Part shown: positions 44,601 through 52,357 of the stretch, piece after piece
Layout: each line of letters opens with the position of its first letter
Numbering within the stretch: position 1 is the first letter of the stretch
Assembly: GCF_009711095.1 (NCBI RefSeq)
Contig: NZ_WMJZ01000029.1
Coordinates: 1 to 52,894, forward strand
Source of the DNA: Intestinirhabdus alba
Lineage (GTDB): Bacteria > Pseudomonadota > Gammaproteobacteria > Enterobacterales > Enterobacteriaceae
Length of the DNA stretch: 52,894 nt
Reading direction: 5' to 3'
The notes under the pieces: model-generated
What the model was told of the DNA's origin: nothing
The model's database searches: none
What the model saw: the letters and a program-made list of their open reading frames with translations, nothing else
Position numbers and translations under genes: made by a program

Positions 44601-45941
44601 TTTGCCAGCTCTTACGATGAGCAGCAGCAGATCCTGCGTCTGGCATTAACCCGGAACGCCTGGCACAGCGTATTCGAACCGGACCGCGGTATCTGGATAA
44701 AAGGTCTGCCCGATGCGGCCCGCAACGATATTTTCACACAGCCGAATATAACCGGGCCGGCGAAAGGTTTTGTGCTTGAAGATTTGCTGGCGGTGGATGG
44801 CCCGTTTGCTGATGCGCAACCCTTACCGGGTGGACAGCAGCGGACCTGGTATCTGGACGCGCAGGGAGAAGCCACGACCGGTAATCCGGCTTTTCCACCG
44901 CGCGTGGCGTTCAGTGAAGAAGCCGTACTTGACGACGAGATGGTGACTTCATTAACGGCGGACTTAACCCCGGCCCGTCTGGAAGAGGCAGGGTATACGC
45001 AGTCGCCGTACCTTTTTGCTGATGCTGATGAAGCATCAAAAACATTATGGACGGTGCGCAGCGGATACGTCACTTATGCGGCTGCAGCACACTTCTTCCT
45101 GCCGGTGGCGGTCAGAGATACGCTCCTTACCGGTGAGGTGAGCCTTACCCGCGATCCCTGCGACTGCGTCATTACACAAACCACAGATGCGGCAGGCCTG
45201 TCCACTTCAGCAGAATATGACTGGCGATTTATGGCACCGGTCAGGGTTGTTGATGCGAACGATAACATCCGGTCTCTGACGCTTGATGCGCTGGGACGTG
45301 TGACAACGACCTCCTTCCGGGGAACGGAGGGGAGTGAACATGTCGGATACAGTGACAGCTCGTTCACGCCGCCGGTAACGGTGGACGCGGCGGTTGCACT
45401 GGCCGCGCCTGTGCCTGTCCATCAGTGCATGATTTACGTTACGGACAGCTGGCAACAGGAACAGGCGGACAGACTTCCTCCTCACGTCGCCGTGCTGACC
45501 ACCGATCGCTATGACAACGATCCGCAGCAACAAATCCGCCAGCAGGTCACGTTCAGCGACGGTTTTGGCCGGGTGCTGCAGACTTCGGTCCGGCAAACGG
45601 CGGGGGATGCCTGGCAAAGGGGAGAGGACGGCAGCCTGACAGCAGGGCCAGACGAACTGCCAGCGACGGCACAAACCGGTTTCCGGTGGGCTGTTTCCGG
45701 CAGAACGGAGTATGACAATAAGGGACAGGCAGTCCGGACATACCAGCCCTATTTCCTCGACAGCTGGAAATACGTCAGTGATGACGCTGCCCGTCAGGAT
45801 CTGTATGCCGATACGCATTTTTATGATCCACTGGGGCGCGTGTGGCAGACCAGAACGGCAAAAAACTGGCTGCGTCGCGGGATGTTCACGCCCTGGTTTA
45901 CCGTCAGCGAAGATGAAAACGACACGGCAGAAGAGGTCTGA
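41664..45941 (+). CDS. tcaC: Tc toxin B subunit (TcaC/TcdB-like)
   Basis: A 1425-residue TcB. Residues ~1-330 are the SpvB-like N-terminus (LPKGGGAVTGLKGDMAAAGP; ALNYHSRAGNGPFGIGWAVS). Next come FG-GAP/VCBS-like propeller blades with Asp-rich loops (VDLNGEGMAGILYQDG; VDLNGDGYLEWVV; LADMDGSGTTDLIY), then the TcdB middle domain and RHS shell repeats. TcB forms the lower half of the cocoon that holds the TcC effector and docks on the TcA channel. Length is slightly below the usual ~1480, but no domain seems missing. Confidence 0.93.
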   Translation: MQNTDTIKLEPPSLPKGGGAVTGLKGDMAAAGPDGAAVLTVALPVSAGRGYAPSLALNYHSRAGNGPFGIGWAVSQPAVRRRTSKGVPAYDEKDEFTGPDGEVLVPALNEVGEPDLRHNSMLLDRKLGEDFTVSAWRSRTETDFSRLEFWEPLSHSEPGFWVMYSPDGQVHLLGRNPQARISHPENPAQVAVWLAESSVSATGEQIYWQYRAEDEKGCDETETTAHPNATAQRYLTAVWYGNKVAARELPALMAEPSPADWLFTLVLDYGERGTDPDVAPEWLAPGSGDWPCRRDCFSAYDAGFDVRTRRLCCQLLMYHDVAALAGEAQAENAPYLVSRLLLAWEENASITTLKSVQQIAYEADGRPVTLPPLTLDWQDFSPPATVEWQKRADMDRFNLLQPYRMVDLNGEGMAGILYQDGKAWWYRAPVRDAAGGADAVTWDKPAPLPAVPPLRGGGSLVDLNGDGYLEWVVTASGTAGHYQRTPERGWTSFTPFKALPVEYAHIHAQLADMSGAGLSDLVLIGPGSVRLYSGTGEGWNPATIVMQPDDITLPQFNPDAGVLVAFSDMAGSGQQQLVEIRAEGVRYWPALGHGRFGTPVSMDGFSWPAETFNPEQLYLADMDGSGTTDLIYALSDRLVVWLNQSGNHFAESFSISLPEGVHYDRTCSLQLADIQGLGVASLVLTVPHPVPTHWVCHLTESKPWLLKGTNNNMGARCALTYRSSAQFWLDEKRDAVEEGKSAPACYLPFALHMLCRTDVIDEITTNHLTSLVRYRHGVWDGREREFRGFGFVEIRDTDVLADTRSAGEISMPAISLSWYATGLPAVDDSLHNEFWAGDEQAFPGYLPRFTTGSGDNEQAFTPDDEAAYWLRRGLKGMMLRSELYGSDGSALANIPYSVSESRSQVRLVESRGAYPVIFPQTVESRIYSYERISCDPQCSQQVLLSCDEYGQPLRQVSINYPRRAQPTQNPYPDTLPGTLFASSYDEQQQILRLALTRNAWHSVFEPDRGIWIKGLPDAARNDIFTQPNITGPAKGFVLEDLLAVDGPFADAQPLPGGQQRTWYLDAQGEATTGNPAFPPRVAFSEEAVLDDEMVTSLTADLTPARLEEAGYTQSPYLFADADEASKTLWTVRSGYVTYAAAAHFFLPVAVRDTLLTGEVSLTRDPCDCVITQTTDAAGLSTSAEYDWRFMAPVRVVDANDNIRSLTLDALGRVTTTSFRGTEGSEHVGYSDSSFTPPVTVDAAVALAAPVPVHQCMIYVTDSWQQEQADRLPPHVAVLTTDRYDNDPQQQIRQQVTFSDGFGRVLQTSVRQTAGDAWQRGEDGSLTAGPDELPATAQTGFRWAVSGRTEYDNKGQAVRTYQPYFLDSWKYVSDDAARQDLYADTHFYDPLGRVWQTRTAKNWLRRGMFTPWFTVSEDENDTAEEV

Positions 45942-46026
45942 ACCCTTACAGCGGCAGCGGGTCTGCCGCTTCTGTCAAAACATATCCGGGTGCCACGTCG
46001 GAGGGGAATCACGCAGATAAGCAGGC

Positions 46027-46440
46027 GAGACAGGGATTTTATCAGCCAGGAAGAAGGGGCGCGATTAACCGGCTACAGGGAGCCGCGTGTGGTCCCCACC
46101 ATTGGGGAGCCACACGGCTTCCGGTCCCGGTCGGTATGACCATGACGCCGGAGCGGTCAGTGGCTCTGCTGAAGGAAGACCTTGCCCGGGCAGAAAGTAC
46201 TCTGGCTTCGGCTGTGACAACCGGGATCAACCAGAATCAGTACGATGCGTTATGCCGTCTCATTTTCAATACAGGCGCGACGGCATTTTACTATTCAACC
46301 CCGCTGAAGCTGCTTAACCGGGGCTTTTCGCCGCGGCTGCCGATGAGTTTCTGAAATGGCGTATAGCCGGCCGGGAGCCGGACATCCTTTTACCGCGCGG
46401 GCAGCGTGAACGGGCCTGTTTTTGTCATGAAAATGCAGGG
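46027..46440 (+). pseudogene. Decayed GH24 phage-type lysozyme between tcaC and tccC
   Basis: Three frames together spell a GH24 endolysin: FISQEEGARLTGYREPRVVP, then MTMTPERSVALLKEDLARAE with ALCRLIFNTGATAF, then FAAAADEFLKWRIAGREPDI with LPRGQRERACF. At least two frameshifts (near 46,125 and 46,310) and loss of the normal TIGxGHT site rule out activity. Photorhabdus tcd loci also carry phage-like lysis genes between TcB and TcC genes, so this is a relic of that arrangement; an intact cassette lies downstream. Confidence 0.82.
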
Positions 46441-46490
46441 CGGCCCTGTGGCCCGCATCATCTCAATAACATTTTTCGCAGGATACATTT

Positions 46491-49253
46491 ATGAATACAG
46501 CACTATTTCGAAACACGCCGTCAGTCACGGTTCTCGACAATCGTGGCCTGACCGTCCGCGCTATTGCTTACCACCGTCATCCGGATGATTCGTCGAAGAC
46601 ACCTGACGAGCGTATCACCCGCCATCACTACAATGCCCGCGGCTTTCTGGCGCGCAGCGCCGATCCGCGCCTGCACGATGCCGGGCTGGCAAACTTCAGC
46701 TACCTCACGGACCTGACCGGCAGTGTGCTGCGCACGCAGGGGGCGGATAACGGTACTACCGTCAGCCTGAATGACGCCGCCGGCCGACCGTCCATCTCAG
46801 TCAGCAATATCATTACTGCCAGTGACGGCACGGAGGAGCGAAACCAGGCGGTGATCCGCACCTGGCAGTATGAGGACGCCGGACTGCCGGGACGTCCGGT
46901 AAGTGTGACCGAACAGGTTACCGGTGAAGCCGCCCGCATCACGGAGCGTTTTGTGTATGCCGGCAACGGTGACGCAGAAAAGGCTATAAATATAGCAGGC
47001 CAGTGCGTCAGTCATTACGATACAGCCGGCCTGGTGCAGACGGAGAGCGTGGCGCTGACCGGCGTCCCGCTCTCCGTCAGCCGCCGTCTGCTGAAGGATG
47101 CGGATAACCCGGATGTGGTGGCCGACTGGCGGGGAGAGGATGCTTCCGCCTGGAATGACCTGCTTGCCGGCGAGGGTGAGCGGCACAGAACCCTGACCAC
47201 CACCGATGCCACCGGAACGGTGCTGACCACCACTGATGCAAAAGGGAATCAGCAGCGGATGATGTACGACGTTGCCGGGCAGCTGTCGGGCAGCTGGCTG
47301 ACCCTGACGGGCGGCACGGAGCAGGCCGTCGTGAAGTCCCTGACGTACTCCGCCGCCGGACAGAAGCTGCGCGAGGAGCACGGTAACGGCGTGGTAACCA
47401 CGTACACGTACGAGCCGGAAACGCAGCGCCTGACCGGGATTAAAACGGAGCGGCCTGCCGGGCATGCATCAGGCGCGAAAGTGCTGCAGGACCTGCGTTA
47501 CGGGTACGACCCGGTAGGTAACGTGCTCAGCGTCCGTAACGATGCGCAAGAGACCCGCTTCTGGCGCAACCAGAAAGTGGTGCCGGAAAACACGTACGTC
47601 TACGACAGCCTGTACCAGCTGGTGAGCGCCACCGGGCGTGAGATGGCAAATACCGGCCAGCAGGGCAGCAATCTCCCCGCCATCGCCGCTCCCCTCCCCA
47701 CCGACAGCTCTGCGTATACAAACTATACCCGCACTTACACTTATGACGAAGCCGGCAACCTGACGCAAATCCGCCACAGCGCCCCGGCGACAAACAACAG
47801 TTACAGCACAAATATCACCATCAGCAATCGCAGCAACCGGGGCGTGCTGAGCACGCTGACGGAAAATCCCTCCGACGTGGACGCATTGTTCACCGCGGGC
47901 GGACAGCAGAGTCAGCTGCAGCCGGGGCAGAGTCTCATCTGGACGCCGCGAAACGAGCTGATAAAGGTGACGCCGGTGGTGCGTGACGGAGATACGGATG
48001 ACAGGGAAAACTACCGCTATGATGCGGATAGTCAGCGCATACTGAAGGTCAATGTGCAGAAAACGGGCAACAGCACGCAGACGCAACGGGCGTTGTACCT
48101 GCCGGGTCTGGAGCTGCGGACCACAAAAGCAGGTGCAACAGAAACGGAAAGCCTGCAGGTGATAACCGTGGGCGAGGCGGGTCGGGCGCAGGTGCGGGTG
48201 CTGCACTGGGAGGGCGGCAGGCCGGACGGTATCGACAATGACCAGTTACGTTACAGTTACGATAACCTCACCGACAGCAGCGGACTGGAACTGGACGGTG
48301 ACGGGAACGTCATCAGCATGGAGGAGTACTATCCGTACGGCGGGACGGCAGTGTGGACCGCCCGCAGCGCGGTGGAGGCGGATTACAAAACCGTTCGCTA
48401 CTCCGGTAAAGAGCGAGATGCGACGGGGCTGTATTACTACGGTTACCGGTACTATCAGCCGTGGGCGGGCCGGTGGCTGAGCGCGGACCCGGCGGGGACA
48501 GTGGACGGACTGAATTTGTACAGGATGGTGCGGAATAATCCAGGGACGTTGAGGGATGATAACGGACTTGCACCCACGAAAGATGACGAGGAAAAAGATA
48601 TTGCAGAATTTAAAAATTTAACGATGGAACACCAAATAATTGAATCATCAGATGTCGAGAATGATATAGGTTCAACGCAAAAAAAAGAAAACGATTTTCC
48701 CGATGAACTTAAAATAACCTCGGGTGAATTGACGTTAGAGGCATTACCGGTTGGTACAATACTCTATAAGTCTATGAGGTACGAAAGTTTTGATGTAAAT
48801 CTGGCCATATCTGGTCAGGAAAATAAAGAGGAATGGGAAGGCCAATATTTTGCGTTGGATAAAGAAATATCTGAAGGGTATGAAATGGATTATCTGGATG
48901 CAGATACCGGCAATGGTATTGCTTGGTTGCATACGTTTGAGGTAACGAAAGAAATCCCGATTCTTAATAATATGGCCAAAGCACACGGAAACGATAATTT
49001 ATCAGGCAAGGAAAAAGCTGCTGCGATCAAACATTTTTTGCTTAATGAAACCGAAGTTCTGGGTGATGAAAACACCATGGAGATTAATCAAGACAAACCT
49101 TTAATCCCAACGCTTACCAGAATTGGAATTGCATTCAACTCTCCTCATGACGAAGATGGAGGTAGAGAAATCATTATGGGCGGTGATTTACTTAGGAATA
49201 TAAAAGTTATTAACTCGGAATCTCATAAATACAAGATGTGGACGAAGCAGTAA
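46491..49253 (+). CDS. tccC: Tc toxin C subunit (TccC, RHS core with effector domain)
   Basis: A 920-residue TcC. Residues 1-693 are the conserved RHS core with YD repeats (YDEAGNLTQIRHSAP; FGRLYYYGYRY-like GLYYYGYRYYQPWAGRWLSA), ending in the self-cleavage region DPAGTVDGLNLYRMVRNNPG and LRDDNGL. Cleavage is expected after L693. The remaining 227 residues form the hypervariable effector injected into the target cell. That part is AT-rich and unlike the core. It contains LPVGTILYKSMRYESF, GQYFALDKEISEGYEMDYLD and WLHTFEVTKEIPILNN, which loosely suggest an ADP-ribosyltransferase fold, but I do not assign it. Confidence 0.92.
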   Translation: MNTALFRNTPSVTVLDNRGLTVRAIAYHRHPDDSSKTPDERITRHHYNARGFLARSADPRLHDAGLANFSYLTDLTGSVLRTQGADNGTTVSLNDAAGRPSISVSNIITASDGTEERNQAVIRTWQYEDAGLPGRPVSVTEQVTGEAARITERFVYAGNGDAEKAINIAGQCVSHYDTAGLVQTESVALTGVPLSVSRRLLKDADNPDVVADWRGEDASAWNDLLAGEGERHRTLTTTDATGTVLTTTDAKGNQQRMMYDVAGQLSGSWLTLTGGTEQAVVKSLTYSAAGQKLREEHGNGVVTTYTYEPETQRLTGIKTERPAGHASGAKVLQDLRYGYDPVGNVLSVRNDAQETRFWRNQKVVPENTYVYDSLYQLVSATGREMANTGQQGSNLPAIAAPLPTDSSAYTNYTRTYTYDEAGNLTQIRHSAPATNNSYSTNITISNRSNRGVLSTLTENPSDVDALFTAGGQQSQLQPGQSLIWTPRNELIKVTPVVRDGDTDDRENYRYDADSQRILKVNVQKTGNSTQTQRALYLPGLELRTTKAGATETESLQVITVGEAGRAQVRVLHWEGGRPDGIDNDQLRYSYDNLTDSSGLELDGDGNVISMEEYYPYGGTAVWTARSAVEADYKTVRYSGKERDATGLYYYGYRYYQPWAGRWLSADPAGTVDGLNLYRMVRNNPGTLRDDNGLAPTKDDEEKDIAEFKNLTMEHQIIESSDVENDIGSTQKKENDFPDELKITSGELTLEALPVGTILYKSMRYESFDVNLAISGQENKEEWEGQYFALDKEISEGYEMDYLDADTGNGIAWLHTFEVTKEIPILNNMAKAHGNDNLSGKEKAAAIKHFLLNETEVLGDENTMEINQDKPLIPTLTRIGIAFNSPHDEDGGREIIMGGDLLRNIKVINSESHKYKMWTKQ

Positions 49254-49339
49254 ACAGTTGTGTTGCAATCACGTAAAGTGAAAAACTTTGTCGTGTTGAT
49301 TGTGCTATTTGAGTAGACCCAAAACAGTCAATCCGGTGA

Positions 49340-49640
49340 GACAGTTTTTCTGTCTCATCTGGGAAATTATTGTCTTTAGGGGTGAGGCCCTCAGGCCGAA
49401 TCACGCGGCAACGCAGAGACAAATTCGTCAGGAACGAATTTGAACAGCCGCAGGCTGCCTCTGGTGAGAGACAGGGAAGTCTCTCAATCATCCCCGGGAG
49501 CTTACTGGAGTAAGTGACCGGGGTAAACAAGGACAAATCGGCTTAGCCGATTTGAACGCCGCTGGCGGCGGCCCTTCAGGGTGAGGCCCCTGGGCCGAAT
49601 AAAGCCAACGAACATGCAGCTTGAAGTATGACGGGTATAT
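49340..49640. repeat. Mosaic of hairpin modules downstream of tccC
   Basis: Consecutive dyads: CAAATTCG/CGAATTTG, GCAGCC/GGCTGC-type, GAGAGAC/GTCTCTC, CCCCGG ... CCGGGG, CAAATCGGC/GCCGATTTG and GCCGC/GCGGC. They are bracketed by two near-copies of GGTGAGGCCCYTSRGSCCGAAT-like sequence (about 49,380 and 49,580). The tail GCAGCTTGAAGTATGACGGG resembles intergenic repeats I recall from Yersinia/Serratia-type genomes; that recollection is not verified. Confidence 0.65.
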
Positions 49641-49710
49641 ATAAACAGGTACACTTGTTCATATAGATTGCAGTAAGCGCGGCAGGGAATCATCATTATA
49701 TAATTCAAAG

Positions 49711-49890
49711 ATGGCTATCTTCAGCAAGATCACAGAAGGTATCAAAATATATCTTTGCAAGCGTTGTGGCCAAAATCATTTTTATTTACACTCGCTTAAT
49801 GCATCAGAATTGAACGGCAGCCGGAATTTTATTTTTAAATATGATTTTTGTCACAAAAAACTGATATTTTTTATAATCCACTCTATATAA
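49711..49890 (+). CDS. Possible 59-residue zinc-ribbon-like small protein
   Basis: MAIFSKITEGIKIYLCKRCG opens a short frame with Cys-x2-Cys (C16, C19) and a later Cys-His pair (FKYDFCHKK), which could form a small zinc site. The ribosome site is weak (CAAAG). It lies alone in AT-rich DNA between tccC and the lysis cassette. It may be a chance frame; only the cysteine spacing makes it worth listing. Confidence 0.3.
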   Translation: MAIFSKITEGIKIYLCKRCGQNHFYLHSLNASELNGSRNFIFKYDFCHKKLIFFIIHSI

Positions 49891-50293
49891 CAATGTATAA
49901 AATGCAATTTTATCAAATTATGGAGAATTTATTTCAATTATCTTTATTTTTATATGCATTATAATCTAAGCGTTCAAAACATGTTACTGAGTCGGCAGCT
50001 TAACCCGGTCATAGAGATATATGATCGCGAATCGGAGTTTAACGGGAAGTAATAAGATGGTTCATCAGGCCGCTATTTAGGAATATTAAATGAATAACTG
50101 AACTTACATCACGATTGTAGACTCGTCTGAACCGTTACCTGATATGGCATTTCTTGTCCAGCACAGGCGTGATTAGAGAATTTGCTGTCACTAATACTCT
50201 TCTCGCTCAAGGGGCTACCACGGAGGATAAATACATTGCCGCAAATGAATTACAGAGTCATCACAGAAGCCCCTTTTGGGGTGGGAGGCAAAA

Positions 50294-50626
50294 ATGACAA
50301 TTGATCCTGATTCGCTAACGGAAATGATAAGAACGTCTCCAGAGACTGTCTCCTGGATTATGGTTGGTGTTTTTTCCGTCTGGGGGGGGCTGGTTCGCTA
50401 TCTGATGGATAGTAAGGGGCGTAAGAAAAAACATCAATGGATGGAGGCCATCTCTCAAATCATCATATCCGGCTTCACGGGATTTCTAGGAGGGTTGTAC
50501 AGCTTTGAATATGGTAACAGTCCGTTGATGGCTCTTATCCTGGCAGGGATCTGTAGCACCCTGGGTAGCACGCTTTTGCACTGGATATGGCGACGGATGT
50601 TACCGGATGCGGAAAATAAATTATGA
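50294..50626 (+). CDS. Holin of the Tc-associated lysis cassette (HolY-like)
   Basis: A 110-residue membrane protein with three predicted segments (residues ~16-33, ~50-66 and ~72-92) and a charged loop (DSKGRKKKHQWME). I chose the ATG at 50294 with GGGAGG 6-10 nt upstream over a longer GTG frame. It opens a four-gene cassette, holin, i-spanin, o-spanin, endolysin, next to the toxin operon. In Y. enterocolitica the equivalent cassette of the Tc island has been proposed as a type 10 secretion system releasing the toxins by lysis of part of the population. Confidence 0.85.
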   Translation: MTIDPDSLTEMIRTSPETVSWIMVGVFSVWGGLVRYLMDSKGRKKKHQWMEAISQIIISGFTGFLGGLYSFEYGNSPLMALILAGICSTLGSTLLHWIWRRMLPDAENKL

Positions 50627-50988
50627 TCCTAAAAGTATTTAAGCTGGCTGGTGTGCTGAGTCTCCTGGTGGTAATCGCTGCCGGATGGCAATGGAACAAA
50701 CTCCAACAGGAACGTCTTTCTGCTCTGCAGGAAGCTAACATACGTCTGGGGCAAAAACTGGAGATACAACAGGCTCATCTTAACGATTTAATGGCGCGCA
50801 AAGCGAATCTGGAAGCTGCGCTCATCGCCCGACAACAAAAACAGTATCGACTGGAGAAAACTTATGAGCAATACCGACAGCAACTCGGTCAAGCCGTGGA
50901 GCAGGCTCCCTGTGCCGGCCAGCCTGTTCCTGACGATGTTATTCGGCTGCAGCGAGACGCCCTCAGTACTGATATCGGTGCCCGTTAA
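50623..50988 (+). CDS. Rz-like i-spanin of the Tc lysis cassette
   Basis: A 121-residue protein with an N-terminal anchor (residues ~7-22, FKLAGVLSLLVVIAAGWQW) and a long coiled coil (RLSALQEANIRLGQKLEIQQ through [12 protein letters not shown]). It overlaps the holin stop by 4 nt, and its 3' third hosts the start of the o-spanin in another frame. It should join the o-spanin to disrupt the outer membrane during toxin release. Confidence 0.85.
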   Translation: MILKVFKLAGVLSLLVVIAAGWQWNKLQQERLSALQEANIRLGQKLEIQQAHLNDLMARKANLEAALIARQQKQYRLEKTYEQYRQQLGQAVEQAPCAGQPVPDDVIRLQRDALSTDIGAR

Positions 50989-51202
50989 TCCAGTTCCTGC
51001 GCATTTGCTTTCCGCCGTACCGGCTCCGCCTTTTATGGTTCGAACATGGGGACAATATCCAGAGTATGTGACTCGCCTGCATCTTGCGCTGGAACAATGT
51101 AATGCCGATAAACAGGCTGTATCAGATATTCTGACATTGCACGTTAAGGAGAAAAAAGGTGATGGAACTGACTACATTCAAAAACGCGACGGGACTGAAT
51201 GA
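50864..51202 (+). CDS. Rz1-like o-spanin of the Tc lysis cassette
   Basis: A 112-residue lipoprotein encoded in another frame from inside the i-spanin gene. The signal region ends in lipobox LFGC (C29), and the mature part starts with a Pro-rich stretch ([18 protein letters not shown]). Its 3' end runs ~40 nt into the endolysin gene. The nested layout and lipobox support the call more than sequence similarity does. Confidence 0.82.
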   Translation: MSNTDSNSVKPWSRLPVPASLFLTMLFGCSETPSVLISVPVNPVPAHLLSAVPAPPFMVRTWGQYPEYVTRLHLALEQCNADKQAVSDILTLHVKEKKGDGTDYIQKRDGTE

Positions 51203-51791
51203 CGCTCTGGCTTGTCGCTGGCATGTATATATCAACCAGGCTATGCAGGATTTTAGTATTATTCACCCACGAGACCAGGCGATGTTTATTGCCCAGACCG
51301 GTCATGAGAGTAATGGATTTAAGCGTCTGAAAGAGAACTTTAATTACAGCCCCGAAGGGCTGACTATTTTTATCAAATCCGGGCGAATGACAAAAGAAGA
51401 AGCTATACAACTGGGGCGGCAGCCTGGAGAAAAGATCCTTTTGCTTGCCCGGCAGAAGGCCATCGCAAATATCGTTTATGGCAATAGACTTGGTAACTTT
51501 AAGCGGGATGATGGTTGGCTTTACAGAGGGCGTGGGCTTATCCAGATTACCGGTCGCGACAATTATAAGGTCTGTGGTGAAGCTCTGGGTATGGATTTAC
51601 TCCATAGCCCTGATTTGCTGGAACGAGATGAGTTTGCGGCCCGTTCTGCTGCCTGGTTTTTTTCTTCACAAGGTTGTCTCAGGCATACCGGAGATATCCT
51701 AACTATCTCCAGACTTATCAACGGCGGTATTCATGGCCTGAAGGATCGGCAGTTACGCTACAGCAACGCTGTGGCAATTCTGGATCCTTGA
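51162..51791 (+). CDS. GH19 endolysin of the Tc lysis cassette (ElyY-like)
   Basis: A 209-residue glycoside hydrolase 19 (chitinase-class) endolysin. The catalytic region is [20 protein letters not shown] with Glu at position 49, followed by [20 protein letters not shown] and [15 protein letters not shown]. No signal peptide is seen, so export depends on the holin. ATG at 51162 follows a purine-rich AAAAAAGGTG and TAAGGAG. It is the last gene of the cassette and differs from the SAR endolysin of the prophage and from the decayed GH24 gene, so the window has three unrelated endolysin histories. Confidence 0.9.
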   Translation: MELTTFKNATGLNDALACRWHVYINQAMQDFSIIHPRDQAMFIAQTGHESNGFKRLKENFNYSPEGLTIFIKSGRMTKEEAIQLGRQPGEKILLLARQKAIANIVYGNRLGNFKRDDGWLYRGRGLIQITGRDNYKVCGEALGMDLLHSPDLLERDEFAARSAAWFFSSQGCLRHTGDILTISRLINGGIHGLKDRQLRYSNAVAILDP

Positions 51792-52109
51792 TATATTTCC
51801 GCAGTGTTGTTCTGGCAGTTCAATAGGGGATTTTTTTATATTGTAATCCCTGAGATAACGGCATGAATAGTGCTAATTACGGCGGAATGTGCCGCCGATA
51901 TGCAGGCTATAAGGCGCTTAGTGACTAAAGCCCGGGGCAAAGTATTCTTTTCGAAGTGAGGAAAAGCCGTAATTGACTTCCCGGCGAGTTTAAGCAATGC
52001 AATTTCATTTTTTGACTAATAACACCTTCGGGCTGTTAACCAGCTTGCTGATTGCCACGTACGGCGGGCAAATAAGCAAGATGTGAACGTGATCCGACTA
52101 TTCGTTAAA
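51792..52109. other. Gene-free stretch after the endolysin
   Basis: 318 bp between the endolysin and an IS3-type terminus. Short dyads are present (for example GGCGGAATGTGCCGCC near 51,880), but no terminator with a clear T run and no gene. Confidence 0.5.
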
Positions 52110-52353
52110 TGATCTTACCCACGTAATGTGGACACAGCCCTAAGCGAGGTTCTGGTTTTCAAACTATGACCACCGCCAGGTGCAGCCAGCTCTCACCGGT
52201 GCGAAGATAAGTGATGTCACCGGCCCACTTACGGTTCGGGCCGCTGGTGCCGAAGTCCTGCTTCAGCAGGTTCTCTGACGCCGGCAGGCCGTGTTCGCGA
52301 TAGCTGACCGGACTGAACCGGCGTGAGGCTTTTGCCCGCATGTAGTGGATCAC
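52110..52353 (-). pseudogene. IS3-type element remnant with internal deletion
   Basis: An IS3-like terminus starting TGATCTTACCCACGTAATG at 52110 is joined after ~45 bp to the middle of OrfB ([40 protein letters not shown]). The rest of OrfB on both sides is missing. The remnant is cut off on the right by another IS3-family element. Confidence 0.8.
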
Positions 52354-52357
52354 AAAA

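Larger units (their letters stand above)
49254..50293. other. Intergenic region between tccC and the lysis cassette
   Basis: About 1 kb. The first third holds a dense run of hairpins. The middle has a possible 59-codon reading frame (49711-49890). The rest to 50,230 is AT-rich without features I can name. A GGGAGG ribosome site for the holin lies at 50,282-50,287. A promoter for the lysis cassette probably lies here. Confidence 0.5.
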
